64,000 bases of DNA from CAIWHR01 sp039931775. GTDB taxonomy: Bacteria; Pseudomonadota; Gammaproteobacteria; Burkholderiales; Casimicrobiaceae. Positions 52,980 through 62,053 of this stretch are shown here, one piece after another. How positions within the stretch are numbered: the first letter of the stretch is position 1; every line of letters starts with the position of its first letter. Location of the stretch: the NCBI GenBank assembly GCA_039931775.1, contig JBDTRG010000019.1, positions 1-64,000 on the forward strand, in the 5' to 3' direction. A model generated the notes under the pieces. It saw only the letters and a list, made by a program, of their open reading frames with translations, did not search any database and was not told the origin of the DNA. The translations under genes and the position numbers were made by a program.

Positions 52980-54170
52980 ATGGGACGCACCGCATTGACC
53001 GCGCACGCAATGATCGTCGCAATCGGCACGCTGGCATCGGTCGTGGCCGCCACGGCGGCGCCCTATGTGCCAGCCGACGACGCGAAGGTTCTGGAACGCC
53101 TGCCTGATCGCCAGGCACCGCAGTACCGCGACCTCAAGCGCCTGCAAGCCGCGGCGGCCGCTGCTCCGAATGACGTCCGCGCCGCCACCGCGCTCGCCTA
53201 TGCGCATTACCGGATCTCCCGCATCGAAGGCGATCCGCGATTCCTGGGCTATGCGCAGGCGGCGCTGACGCCGTGGTGGAGGGATCCGGAAGCGCCCACC
53301 GCGGTGCTCGTCATGCGCGCGACGATCCTGCAGAGCAATCACGAATTCCTGCGCGCGCGTTCGGATCTCGACAAGGCCATCGCACGCGAGCCGCGCAACG
53401 TCCGCGCGATCCTCCTCCGCGCCACGGTACTTACGGTGGAAGGAAAGTATGACGAGGCGCGGCTCGACTGTGGGCGATTGCAGGGATTGACGCCGGAGAT
53501 CAACGTCGTGGCGTGCCTTGCCAGCGTCGATTCCGTCACCGGCAAGGCACAGCCGGCGCGGGCGGCGCTCGTGCGCTCGCTCGCAGCCATGCCGGACGCA
53601 ACGCCTGACGCCCGCGCATGGATCGAGTCGCTGCTTGGCGAGATCGCGCAGCGGCAAGGGGACCCGACCGCCGAAGCTCATTTTCGCGCCGCACTGGCCG
53701 CCGATTCGCGCGATCTCTACACCCTTGGCGCCTACGCCGACTGGTTGCTCGACGGGAATCGCGCCGCCGATGTCATCCCGCTTTTGCAAGGCGAGCAGCG
53801 CGTCGACGCATTGCTGATCCGACTCGCGCTCGCGCAAAAGGCATTGCAGCGTCCCGAAGCCGAATCGTCCGTGGCGACCCTGCGCGCACGCTTCGACGCG
53901 AGCCGCGCGCGCGGCGACACCGTGCATCGGCGCGAGGAAGCACGCTTCCAGTTGGCGCTCGACGGCAACCCGAAGGCCGCGCTTCGCCTGGCCCTCGAGA
54001 ATTGGAACGTCCAGCGCGAACCTGCCGACCTGCGCATCCTCGCCGAGGCAGCGCGAGCCACCGGCGATAGTCGGGCGCAGGAAACGGTTCGAGAATGGCT
54101 CACCGCGACCGGCCTCGAATACCCCGCGGTCGAGGCATTGGCGAAGCCCGACCGGGCCGGCGCCAGATGA
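52980..54170 (+). CDS. Exported TPR-repeat protein
   Basis: The protein has 396 residues. A signal peptide (cleavage near ATAA-PY) is followed by helical TPR-like repeats across the whole length. No enzymatic motif is present. It is coupled by ATGA to the HupE/UreJ-like gene, a pairing that suggests a shared membrane-metal function. No specific family is recognised. Confidence 0.6.
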   Translation: MGRTALTAHAMIVAIGTLASVVAATAAPYVPADDAKVLERLPDRQAPQYRDLKRLQAAAAAAPNDVRAATALAYAHYRISRIEGDPRFLGYAQAALTPWWRDPEAPTAVLVMRATILQSNHEFLRARSDLDKAIAREPRNVRAILLRATVLTVEGKYDEARLDCGRLQGLTPEINVVACLASVDSVTGKAQPARAALVRSLAAMPDATPDARAWIESLLGEIAQRQGDPTAEAHFRAALAADSRDLYTLGAYADWLLDGNRAADVIPLLQGEQRVDALLIRLALAQKALQRPEAESSVATLRARFDASRARGDTVHRREEARFQLALDGNPKAALRLALENWNVQREPADLRILAEAARATGDSRAQETVREWLTATGLEYPAVEALAKPDRAGAR

Positions 54171-55306
54171 AGGGCCTCCCCGCAGCCCTCCTGATGGTCG
54201 TCGCGATGGTGCTGCACGGCGCCGCCCTGGCCCACAAGCCGTCGGACAGCTATCTGACGCTCGACGTCGACGACGACAGGATCGAGGGTCGGTGGGACAT
54301 TGCGCTGCGCGACCTCGATTTCGCGTTGGGCCTCGACGTCAACCAGGACGGCGCGATCACCTGGGGTGAACTCAAGGCGAAGCACGCGGAAATCGCCGGC
54401 TACGCGCTGTCGCGCCTGACGCTGGGGCCGCCCCAATCGCCTTGCGTCACAGTCGTCCGCGAGCAGCTCGTCGACGATCACAGCGACGGCGCCTATGCGG
54501 TGCTGCGCTTCACGGCGACCTGCGCGGCGGCGCCCAAGGTGCTCACGGTCGGGTATCGGCTGTTCTTCGAACTCGACCCGCAACACCGGGGGCTCCTCAA
54601 CCTTTCGTCCCGCGGCGTGACTCGCGCCGGCATCCTGAGCGTGGATGCGCCGGTGCAGCAGTTTGTGCTGGCGGAGCTTTCCCTGCGCGAACAGTTTGCC
54701 GACTACCTCAAGGAGGGTGTGCTGCACATCTGGACCGGCTTCGATCACATCCTGTTCCTGCTGTCGCTGCTGTTGCCGGCAGTGCTGGTGCGGTCGACAG
54801 CCTCCGGCGAAGCCTGGGCCTCGGCACCGAGCTTCAAGGCTGCCTTCTGGGACGTGTTCAAAGTGGTTACGGCGTTCACCTTGGCGCATTCGATCACGCT
54901 GTCGCTGGCGGCGCTTGGCGTGGTCAGCCTCCCGTCGCGGCTCGTGGAATCGGCAATCGCAGCATCGGTCGTGCTGGCCGCGTTGAACAACGTCCGCCCG
55001 ATCGTCTACGCGGGTCGCTGGATCATCGCGTTTTGTTTCGGCCTCATCCATGGATTCGGTTTCGCGAGCGTGCTCGCCGATCTCGGATTGCCGCAGAAAT
55101 CGCTGCTGCTGGCGCTGGTCGCCTTCAACGTTGGCGTGGAGCTTGGCCAGCTCGCGATCGTCGCGGTGTTTCTGCCCTGTGCCTTTGCCTTGCGCAAGAC
55201 GCTTTTATACCGGCGTGGAGTACTTGTAGGCGGCTCGCTTGCCGTGGCCGCAATCGCCACGTTCTGGTTGATCGAACGGGCTTTCGACGTGAAGTTCATG
55301 CGCTGA
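54167..55306 (+). CDS. HupE/UreJ-like membrane protein with EF-hand loop
   Basis: The protein has 379 residues. Residues 1-22 are a signal (AALAHKP). A periplasmic part holds a canonical EF-hand loop DVNQDGAITWGE (~58-69), and a later domain of ~6-7 membrane helices begins with IWTGFDHILFLLSLLLP (near 191), the typical HupE/UreJ second-family start. HAHSITLS-like LAHSITLS and GLIHGFGFAS follow. The family includes putative nickel/cobalt permeases, while HupE_2 members have unknown cargo. It is coupled to the TPR gene. Confidence 0.75.
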   Translation: MKGLPAALLMVVAMVLHGAALAHKPSDSYLTLDVDDDRIEGRWDIALRDLDFALGLDVNQDGAITWGELKAKHAEIAGYALSRLTLGPPQSPCVTVVREQLVDDHSDGAYAVLRFTATCAAAPKVLTVGYRLFFELDPQHRGLLNLSSRGVTRAGILSVDAPVQQFVLAELSLREQFADYLKEGVLHIWTGFDHILFLLSLLLPAVLVRSTASGEAWASAPSFKAAFWDVFKVVTAFTLAHSITLSLAALGVVSLPSRLVESAIAASVVLAALNNVRPIVYAGRWIIAFCFGLIHGFGFASVLADLGLPQKSLLLALVAFNVGVELGQLAIVAVFLPCAFALRKTLLYRRGVLVGGSLAVAAIATFWLIERAFDVKFMR

Positions 55307-55388
55307 CGAACCTGCGGCGCCACTGGCCGCGATGCGATACTCTGCGAGTGCACGTCGCATCGCCCTCTCCATTGACCCCTGTTCCGCC

Positions 55389-56651
55389 ATGACCTTCGAC
55401 TCCGCATTGGAATCGCCCGGCCTCAAAGCCCTCCTCGACTCGCGCCGGGACGGGCACGGCATGCCGCGCGGGTTCTACCAGACACCGGCACTCTACGTCG
55501 CCGAATTGCGGTCGATCTGGCATCACGGCTGGCTCTTCGCCGGATTCGGGATCGAGATCCCGAACGCGGGGGATTACCTGACGCTCGCGGTCGACGCGAC
55601 GCCGATCGTCGTGATCCGCGGCGACGATGGGACGATTCGCGCATTTCACAACGTTTGCCGGCACCGGGGCACGCAGCTCTGCCGCGAGGAAACCGGACAC
55701 CTGCGCGCGATCGTCTGCCCGTATCACAGCTGGACGTATTCGCGCCGGGGAGAATTGATCGCGTGCCACGGCATGCACGACGGCGTCGACAAATCCGCGC
55801 TGGGCCTGAAGCCCCTGCACACCGAAGTCGTGACCGGCTTGATCTACGTGTCGCTCGCCGAAGCGCCGCCGGCATTCGACGGCTTCCGCCGGCGGTTCGT
55901 CCAGGCCGGCACACCCCAGGGTTTCGATCGAGCGCGAATCGCCAAGTCGATCGAGTACGAGGTCGACTCCAACTGGAAACTCGTCTGGGAAAACAACCGC
56001 GAGTGCTACCACTGCACGGCGCGCCACCCGCAGTACGTGAAATCGAACTTCGACGTCTTTGATGAGGCGCGCGCGCCGGAGGCGATACGGCAGAAGATCG
56101 CCGCCGCGCTCGCGCGTACGCAGTCGCGGTGGGCAGTAAACGACGACGCGGCGGCGCATCCGGCGGGCGGCCTCGCAACGTTTCCCGATCCCGACAACGA
56201 CCTCTGGTACACGTGCAACCGCACCGCGCTTGCAGAAGGATTCGACACCGAATCCCTCGACGGAACGCGCGTCGCGCCGCTGATGGGCGACTACGAGGAC
56301 GCGAACGTCGGCGTGCTGCGGATGCGCAGCCTGCCGAACTTCTGGCTGCATGCGAGTTGCGATCACGCGGTCGTCACCCGGATGATGCCGGCGGGGCCGC
56401 GCAAGACGCGGATGCGCAGTTACTGGCTGGTCGATGGAAGGGCGCGCGAAGGTGACGATTACGACCTCGGTCGACTGCTGCCGTTCTGGCACATGACCAA
56501 CGAGCAGGATTGGGAGATCTGCAAATGGCAGCAACGGGGTGTGGACTCGATCGGCTTCGAGCCGGGACCGCTGTCGCAGCTCAAGGAGTACAACGTCGAC
56601 GCCTTCATCCGCTGGTACATCAAGGAGATGCGCAACTCCCTCTTCCCGTGA
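55389..56651 (+). CDS. Rieske non-heme iron oxygenase, glycine betaine monooxygenase (GbcA)-like
   Basis: The protein has 420 residues from ATG 55389; an ATG 19 codons upstream (55332) gives a weaker start. The Rieske motif CRHRG ... CPYHSW binds the 2Fe-2S cluster. The catalytic domain has ENNRECYHCTARHPQ, whose His pair, with a downstream Asp, makes the mononuclear iron triad. The ENNRECYHC signature is close to GbcA (glycine betaine to dimethylglycine plus formaldehyde), though other quaternary amine oxygenases share the layout. The reductase partner (GbcB) is not in the window. The dimethylglycine dehydrogenase-like gene is 2.4 kb upstream. Confidence 0.85.
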   Translation: MTFDSALESPGLKALLDSRRDGHGMPRGFYQTPALYVAELRSIWHHGWLFAGFGIEIPNAGDYLTLAVDATPIVVIRGDDGTIRAFHNVCRHRGTQLCREETGHLRAIVCPYHSWTYSRRGELIACHGMHDGVDKSALGLKPLHTEVVTGLIYVSLAEAPPAFDGFRRRFVQAGTPQGFDRARIAKSIEYEVDSNWKLVWENNRECYHCTARHPQYVKSNFDVFDEARAPEAIRQKIAAALARTQSRWAVNDDAAAHPAGGLATFPDPDNDLWYTCNRTALAEGFDTESLDGTRVAPLMGDYEDANVGVLRMRSLPNFWLHASCDHAVVTRMMPAGPRKTRMRSYWLVDGRAREGDDYDLGRLLPFWHMTNEQDWEICKWQQRGVDSIGFEPGPLSQLKEYNVDAFIRWYIKEMRNSLFP

Positions 56652-56684
56652 ACGGGGAGAAGGCCGGGGTGGGGGCGCCCTTCC

Positions 56685-56712
56685 GCCCTCTCCCCGTGAG
56701 CGGGGAGAGGGC
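56685..56712. repeat. Palindrome between convergent genes
   Basis: GCCCTCTCCCCG and CGGGGAGAGGGC form a perfect 12-base stem with a TGAG loop. A partial copy (CTTCCCGTGAACGGGGAG) lies just upstream at ~56643. These C/G-rich repeats are a dispersed type in proteobacterial intergenic DNA and may act as a bidirectional terminator. Confidence 0.7.
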
Positions 56713-56729
56713 GGGGGTGAGCGGCTGCG

Positions 56730-59018
56730 CTACTGGACCGCCGTCCGCTGCGAGTTGCAGTCGACGACGGTCAGTGCCGTCATGTTGACAATCCGACGCA
56801 CCGTCGCCGACGGCGTGAGGATGTGCATCGGCTTGGCGACGCCGAGCAGGATCGGGCCCAGCGTCACGCCGTCGCCCGACGCGACCTTCAGCAGATTGAA
56901 CGAGATGTTCGCGGCGTCGACCGTCGGCATGATGAGGAGGTTCGCTTCGCCCTGAAGCCGGGACTCCGGTAGCGCGGCATGGCGCACCTCCGCGGATAAC
57001 GCTGCGTCGCCGTGCATCTCGCCGTCGACCTCGAGGTCCGGCGCGAGCACGTTGATTTTCGCGAGCGCATCCCGCATCTTCTTCGCCTGCGGATGGTCGC
57101 TGGTGCCGAAGCTCGAATGCGACAGCAGCGCGACCTTGGGCGTGATCCCGAACCGGCGAATCTCGTCGGCGGCAAGCAGTGTGATCTCGGCGATTTCGTC
57201 GGCGGACGGATCGACGTTGACGTAGGTGTCGGCGATGAAGACCGTCCGCGACGGCAACAGCACCGCATTCATCGCCGCGAAGACCTTCGCGCCCTTGCGC
57301 AGCCCGATCACCTGGTCGACGAACTTGAGGTGCATCTTGTGGGTGCCGAACATCCCGCACAGCATGCCGTCGGCGTCGCCCATATGGACCATCATCGCGG
57401 CGATCAGCGTCTGGCGGCGGCGCATTTCGATTTGCGCGTACGACTGCGACACCCCCTTGCGTTGCGTGAGCCGGAAGTACTCGGTCCAGTACGCCTTGTA
57501 TCGCGGGTCGAGCTCCGGATTGATCACCTCGAAATCGGTGCCCGGTTCGAGGCGCAACCCGAATCGTTCAATCCGCTTCTCGAGGATCGCCGGCCGGCCG
57601 ACCAGAATCGGCTTCGCGAGCTCCTCGTCGACGACCACCTGGACTGCGCGCAGCACGCGTTCGTCCTCGCCCTCGGCGTAGACGATCCGCTTCGGCTCCT
57701 TCTTTGCCGCCGAGAAGATCGGCTTCATCAGGAGACCGGAGTGGTAGACGAACTGCGTGAGCCGGTCGCGATACGCGTCGAAGTCGGTGATCGGCCGCGT
57801 CGCGACACCGGATTCCATCGCCGCCTTCGCCACGGCCGGTGCGATCTTGACGATGAGGCGGGGATCGAACGGCTTCGGAATCAGGTACTCGGGGCCGAAA
57901 CGCAGGTCGTGATCGCCGTACGCCGCGTTGACGATATCGGACTGCTCCGCCATCGCGAGGTCGGCCAGCGCCCGCACCGTGGCGAGCTTCATCGCCTCGT
58001 TCACGGTCGTCGCGCCGACATCGAGCGCACCCCGGAAGATGAACGGGAAACAGAGGACGTTGTTGACCTGGTTCGGATAGTCCGACCGGCCGGTGGCGAT
58101 CACCGCGTCGGGCCGCGCCACTTTCGCGAGGTCGGGCATGATCTCGGGCTCAGGATTGGCGAGCGCCATGATCAGCGGCTTGTCCGCCATCTTCGCCAGC
58201 CATTCGGGCTTCAGCACACCGGCCGCCGAGAGCCCGAGAAAGATGTCCGCCCCGGCAAGAATGTCGGCGAGCTTCCGTGCGTCGGTCGCCTGTGCGTAGC
58301 GCGCCTTGTTGTCGTCCATCTCCTCGCGCCGACCCTTGTAGACGACGCCGGCGATGTCGGCGACCCAGATATTTCCCGGCGGAATGCCCAGTGAGACGAG
58401 GAGGTCGAGGCAGGCGAGCGCCGCGGCACCGGCGCCCGAGCACACCAGCTTCACGTTCCTGATGTCCTTGCCGACGACGCGCAGCCCGTTGGTGATCGCG
58501 GCGCCGACGATGATCGCCGTGCCGTGCTGGTCATCGTGAAACACGGGGATCTTCATCCGCTCGCGGAGCTTGCGCTCGACATAGAAGCACTCGGGCGCCT
58601 TGATATCCTCCAGATTGATGCCACCGAACGTGGGTTCGAGTGCCGCAATGATGTCGACGAGCTTGTCCGGATCGCGCTCGTCGATCTCGATGTCGAAGCA
58701 GTCGAGGCCGGCGAATTTCTTGAACAGCACCGCCTTGCCCTCCATGACGGGCTTGGCCGCGAGCGGGCCGATCGCCCCCAGGCCGAGGACCGCGGTGCCG
58801 TTGGTGACGACGCCGACCAGGTTGCCGCGCGCGGTGAGGTTTTGCGCTTCGCCGGGATCGCGGACGATCTCGTCGCACGCAGCCGCGACACCCGGCGTGT
58901 AGGCCAGCGCCAGGTCGCGCTGGTTCGTCAGTTGCTTGGTCGGCTGAACCGAGATCTTCCCCGGCGGGGATTGCCGGTGATACTCGAGCGAGGCCGCGCG
59001 GACGTCCTTATCCGGCAT
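56730..59018 (-). CDS. maeB: NADP-dependent malic enzyme (MaeB type)
   Basis: The protein has 762 residues, the usual MaeB length. The N-terminal malic enzyme (~20-425) has YTPGVAAAC and VFHDDQHGTA, with the NADP-binding CSGAGAAALACLDLL. The C-terminal ~440-760 is a phosphotransacetylase-like domain (VYAEGEDERVLRAVQ), thought regulatory. It makes pyruvate and NADPH from malate. The ATG at 59018 is preferred over a longer frame by homology. It is divergent from ccmA with 274 bases between. Confidence 0.95.
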   Translation of the reverse strand: MPDKDVRAASLEYHRQSPPGKISVQPTKQLTNQRDLALAYTPGVAAACDEIVRDPGEAQNLTARGNLVGVVTNGTAVLGLGAIGPLAAKPVMEGKAVLFKKFAGLDCFDIEIDERDPDKLVDIIAALEPTFGGINLEDIKAPECFYVERKLRERMKIPVFHDDQHGTAIIVGAAITNGLRVVGKDIRNVKLVCSGAGAAALACLDLLVSLGIPPGNIWVADIAGVVYKGRREEMDDNKARYAQATDARKLADILAGADIFLGLSAAGVLKPEWLAKMADKPLIMALANPEPEIMPDLAKVARPDAVIATGRSDYPNQVNNVLCFPFIFRGALDVGATTVNEAMKLATVRALADLAMAEQSDIVNAAYGDHDLRFGPEYLIPKPFDPRLIVKIAPAVAKAAMESGVATRPITDFDAYRDRLTQFVYHSGLLMKPIFSAAKKEPKRIVYAEGEDERVLRAVQVVVDEELAKPILVGRPAILEKRIERFGLRLEPGTDFEVINPELDPRYKAYWTEYFRLTQRKGVSQSYAQIEMRRRQTLIAAMMVHMGDADGMLCGMFGTHKMHLKFVDQVIGLRKGAKVFAAMNAVLLPSRTVFIADTYVNVDPSADEIAEITLLAADEIRRFGITPKVALLSHSSFGTSDHPQAKKMRDALAKINVLAPDLEVDGEMHGDAALSAEVRHAALPESRLQGEANLLIMPTVDAANISFNLLKVASGDGVTLGPILLGVAKPMHILTPSATVRRIVNMTALTVVDCNSQRTAVQ

Positions 59019-59292
59019 GGAAACCTCTGGCTGGGAGGGGCTGGTCCCCATCATACCAAGGCGCAACGTCGGCCCGTCGCGAACCGCGCCGAGCCACCCT
59101 TCCCGGTCCGCGATCCGGCACCCACTCCGGCGACGCTGGACTGGCCGGCGCCCCCATGACTTTGACTCCGCGCAAAGTCGACGCCGGGGCGTCCGCTATA
59201 ATCGGCGCTCGTATTCACTCTTGGCGCGCGTGCCCATTCCGGCCAGATCCGAACCTGCGCCCTGGCGCCCCCCGACCTCGACCCCGACCCCC

Positions 59293-59919
59293 ATGCTGGA
59301 AGCGCAGAAACTGGCCGCGCGCCGCGGGTACACGGAGCTCTTCACCGGGATCGGCTTTCGCGTCAATCCCGGCGAGGCGCTGGTGGTCACCGGCGCGAAC
59401 GGCACCGGCAAAACCACGCTGCTGCGCATCCTGGCCGGCCTGTCGACGCCCGCCTCCGGGGAAATGAGCTGGAACGGAGCAAAGGTCGCTCCTCTCGATC
59501 CGGTCTTCCGCGGCGTGCTCGCGCATTCGGGACACCTGCCCGGCCTCAAGGACGAGCTCACGGCCGAGGAAAATCTCGCGTCGCTGCTGGCGCTCGACGG
59601 CGAAACGGTCACGAGCGACGCGGTGCGCAAAGCGCTGCACGACGTCGCGCTGGCGCGCCAGCGTTCGCTGCCGGCGCGCGTGCTCTCGCAGGGGCAGCGC
59701 CGCCGCGTCGGGCTCGCGCGCCTGGCGTTGCTGCCCCGCCCGCTGTGGATACTCGACGAGCCGACGACGGCGCTCGACGCCGAAGGCACGGAACTCCTGG
59801 CGCGGCTCCTCGCGCGCCATCTCGCCAACCGCGGCGTCGTCGTCGCTGCGACGCATGCGCCGCTTCGCATCGACGCGGATCGTGTGCGTCCGCTCGTACT
59901 CGTCGGATCGCTGGGATGA
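59293..59919 (+). CDS. ccmA: Heme exporter ATP-binding protein CcmA
   Basis: The protein has 208 residues. Walker A GANGTGKTT (35-43), signature LSQGQRRR, Walker B LWILDEPTTALD. Short ABC ATPase of the CcmABCD complex that releases heme-loaded CcmE. The stop overlaps the ccmB start (ATGA). Confidence 0.93.
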   Translation: MLEAQKLAARRGYTELFTGIGFRVNPGEALVVTGANGTGKTTLLRILAGLSTPASGEMSWNGAKVAPLDPVFRGVLAHSGHLPGLKDELTAEENLASLLALDGETVTSDAVRKALHDVALARQRSLPARVLSQGQRRRVGLARLALLPRPLWILDEPTTALDAEGTELLARLLARHLANRGVVVAATHAPLRIDADRVRPLVLVGSLG

Positions 59920-60629
59920 TCGCCACCGTCGCCGCTGTTTCACCCGTTGCAAACGGCGCGGTCTGGCCCGGTATGCGCTGGGCGGTCGCCCGGGACGTGA
60001 AGCTCGCACTGCGCTCGCGCGCGGAACTCGGCGTGCAGTTGCTTTTCTACGTCATCGTGGTCTCGCTCTTCCCGCTCGCCACCTCACCCGAGCGCAACCT
60101 GTTGGGGGCGATGGGACCCGGCGTGCTGTGGGTGGCTGCGCTGCTCGCGTCGCTCATCTCCCTGCCGCGACTGTTTGCGGGTGACCACGCCGACGGCACG
60201 CTCGAGCAGATCGTGCTTTCGCCCTATCCGCTCGTCGCGCTCGTCTTCGGCAAGATCGTCGCGCATTGGCTGACAACCGGCTTGCCGGTCGTCGTGCTCG
60301 CGCCGATCCTGGGCCTCGAGTACGCGATGGATGCCGAGGCGCTGGCCGTGCTGACCACCGCGCTCCTGATCGGAACGCCGATCCTCTCCCTGCTCGGAGC
60401 GATCGGCGCCGCGCTGACGCTGGGGTTGCGCGCGGGAGGCAGCCTCCTTGCCCTTCTGGTACTCCCGCTGTATGTTCCAGTGCTGATCTTCGGCGCCGGT
60501 GCCGTCGACGCGGCGCGCGCGGGACTCGGCGCCGACGCGAATCTGTCACTCCTCGGCGCGGGACTCCTCATCGCGATCGTCGGCGCGCCGTTTGCCGCGG
60601 CCGCCGCCGTGCGCATCGCCGTCGATTGA
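59916..60629 (+). CDS. ccmB: Heme exporter membrane protein CcmB
   Basis: The protein has 237 residues with six membrane helices. The LFPLATSPERNLL and LFAGDHADGTLEQ regions are characteristic of CcmB. It is the membrane half of the ABC transporter with CcmA and CcmC. It is coupled by ATGA to ccmA; ccmC begins 10 bases after it. Confidence 0.93.
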   Translation: MIATVAAVSPVANGAVWPGMRWAVARDVKLALRSRAELGVQLLFYVIVVSLFPLATSPERNLLGAMGPGVLWVAALLASLISLPRLFAGDHADGTLEQIVLSPYPLVALVFGKIVAHWLTTGLPVVVLAPILGLEYAMDAEALAVLTTALLIGTPILSLLGAIGAALTLGLRAGGSLLALLVLPLYVPVLIFGAGAVDAARAGLGADANLSLLGAGLLIAIVGAPFAAAAAVRIAVD

Positions 60630-60639
60630 AATTCTGGAG

Positions 60640-61383
60640 ATGTCGATCAACTGGTTTCGCTACGCGTCGCCCGCCACGTTCTACCCGCTGGCCGGCAGAT
60701 TGATCCCGTGGTTCGCTTGGGCGGCAGCCCTGCTCGCCGTCGCGGGCCTCTGGATCGGGCTCGTCGTCGCACCGACCGATTTCCAGCAGGGCGACGCCTA
60801 CCGGATCATCTTCATCCACGTGCCGGCCGCATGGATGAGCATGTTCCTGTACGTGGTGATGGCGGGCTGGAGCGCCATCGCCCTGGGCTTCAATACGCGG
60901 CTGTCGGCGATGCTGGCGCAGGCGATCGCACCCACCGGCGCGCTGATGACGTTCATCGCGCTTTGGACCGGCGCCTTCTGGGGCCGCCCGACGTGGGGAA
61001 CCTACTGGGCCTGGGACGCGCGGATGACCTCCGAGCTCATCCTGCTCTTCCTCTACTTCGGCGTGATTGCGCTGCGCCACGCCATCGACGATCCGCGCCG
61101 CGCCGATCGCGCCTGCGGCGTGCTGACGCTGACCGGTGTCGTGAACATCCCGATCATCTACTTCTCGGTGCAATGGTGGAACACGCTGCACCAGGGTTCG
61201 ACGATCAGCATGACGAAGGCCCCCGCCATGGCGTCGATCATGCTGACTGGGATGCTGGTCATGTCGTTCGCCGCGTGGTTCTACGCGATCGCCGTCGCAC
61301 TCGCCCGGGTTCGCACGATCATGATCGAGCGCGAGCGTAGCGGCGCGTGGGTCAGCAGTCTTCAAGAGGTCAGGAACGCATAG
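60640..61383 (+). CDS. ccmC: Heme chaperone membrane protein CcmC
   Basis: The protein has 247 residues with six membrane helices. The tryptophan-rich WGTYWAWDARMTSE segment is the heme-handling signature of CcmC, flanked by conserved His residues (FIHVPAAW and NTLHQGS). CcmC loads heme onto CcmE. GGAG directly precedes the ATG. Confidence 0.95.
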   Translation: MSINWFRYASPATFYPLAGRLIPWFAWAAALLAVAGLWIGLVVAPTDFQQGDAYRIIFIHVPAAWMSMFLYVVMAGWSAIALGFNTRLSAMLAQAIAPTGALMTFIALWTGAFWGRPTWGTYWAWDARMTSELILLFLYFGVIALRHAIDDPRRADRACGVLTLTGVVNIPIIYFSVQWWNTLHQGSTISMTKAPAMASIMLTGMLVMSFAAWFYAIAVALARVRTIMIERERSGAWVSSLQEVRNA

Positions 61384-61396
61384 TGAGACCGATCCC

Positions 61397-61576
61397 ATGA
61401 GCACCTTTTTCGCAATGAACGGCTACGGTTTCTATATCTGGAGCGCGTATGGCGTGACCACGATCGCGTTGGCAATCGAGGTCATCGCGCTGCGCTCGCG
61501 CAGGACGTCCGTGCTCGCGGAAGCGCGATTGATCCAATCCGACGACGCGATCGACCCCGTTGGAGCCGCCGAATGA
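61397..61576 (+). CDS. ccmD: CcmD small membrane protein
   Basis: The 59-residue protein (MSTFFAMNGYGFYIWSAYGV) has one membrane helix (GVTTIALAIEVIALRS) and a charged cytoplasmic tail, the standard CcmD layout. It is needed to release holo-CcmE from CcmABC. It starts 13 bases after ccmC and its TGA overlaps the ccmE ATG at 61573. Confidence 0.9.
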   Translation: MSTFFAMNGYGFYIWSAYGVTTIALAIEVIALRSRRTSVLAEARLIQSDDAIDPVGAAE

Positions 61577-62037
61577 AGGCCCGTCACCGCCGCTTCGCCT
61601 GGATCGGCGCCGGCGTGGTGGTGCTCGCCGCCGCGGCCGGCCTCGTGCTGAACGCGTTCCAGTCGAACCTCGTGTTCTTCTTTTCGCCGACCGACATCGT
61701 CGAGAATCGCGCGCCGCAGGGGCGTGCCTTCCGGATCGGCGGCATGGTCGTCGAGAAGAGCCTGACGCGCGCGCCCGACGGTCTCACCGTGCGCTTCAAC
61801 GTCACGGATACCTCGAAGACCATCCCCGTGGTCTACACGGGTATCCTTCCGGACCTCTTCAAGGAAGGCAAGGGCGTGGTCGCTCAGGGCAAGATCGACA
61901 CCGATGGTGTGTTCCACGCGACCGAGGTCCTCGCGAAGCACGATGAGAACTACATGCCGCCCGAGGCCGCCGCCGCGGTCGACCAGGCGAAGGCGCGGAC
62001 CGCGATGGAGCACGCGGCCAAGACACTGAAGCCGTGA
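61573..62037 (+). CDS. ccmE: Heme chaperone CcmE
   Basis: The protein has 154 residues. One N-terminal membrane span (~8-28) is followed by a periplasmic beta-barrel. The heme-attachment His123 lies in LAKHDENYMPPE, the conserved HxxxY motif with Tyr127. Start overlaps ccmD (ATGA). Confidence 0.96.
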   Translation: MKARHRRFAWIGAGVVVLAAAAGLVLNAFQSNLVFFFSPTDIVENRAPQGRAFRIGGMVVEKSLTRAPDGLTVRFNVTDTSKTIPVVYTGILPDLFKEGKGVVAQGKIDTDGVFHATEVLAKHDENYMPPEAAAAVDQAKARTAMEHAAKTLKP

Positions 62038-62053
62038 CGAAAAGGATACACAC

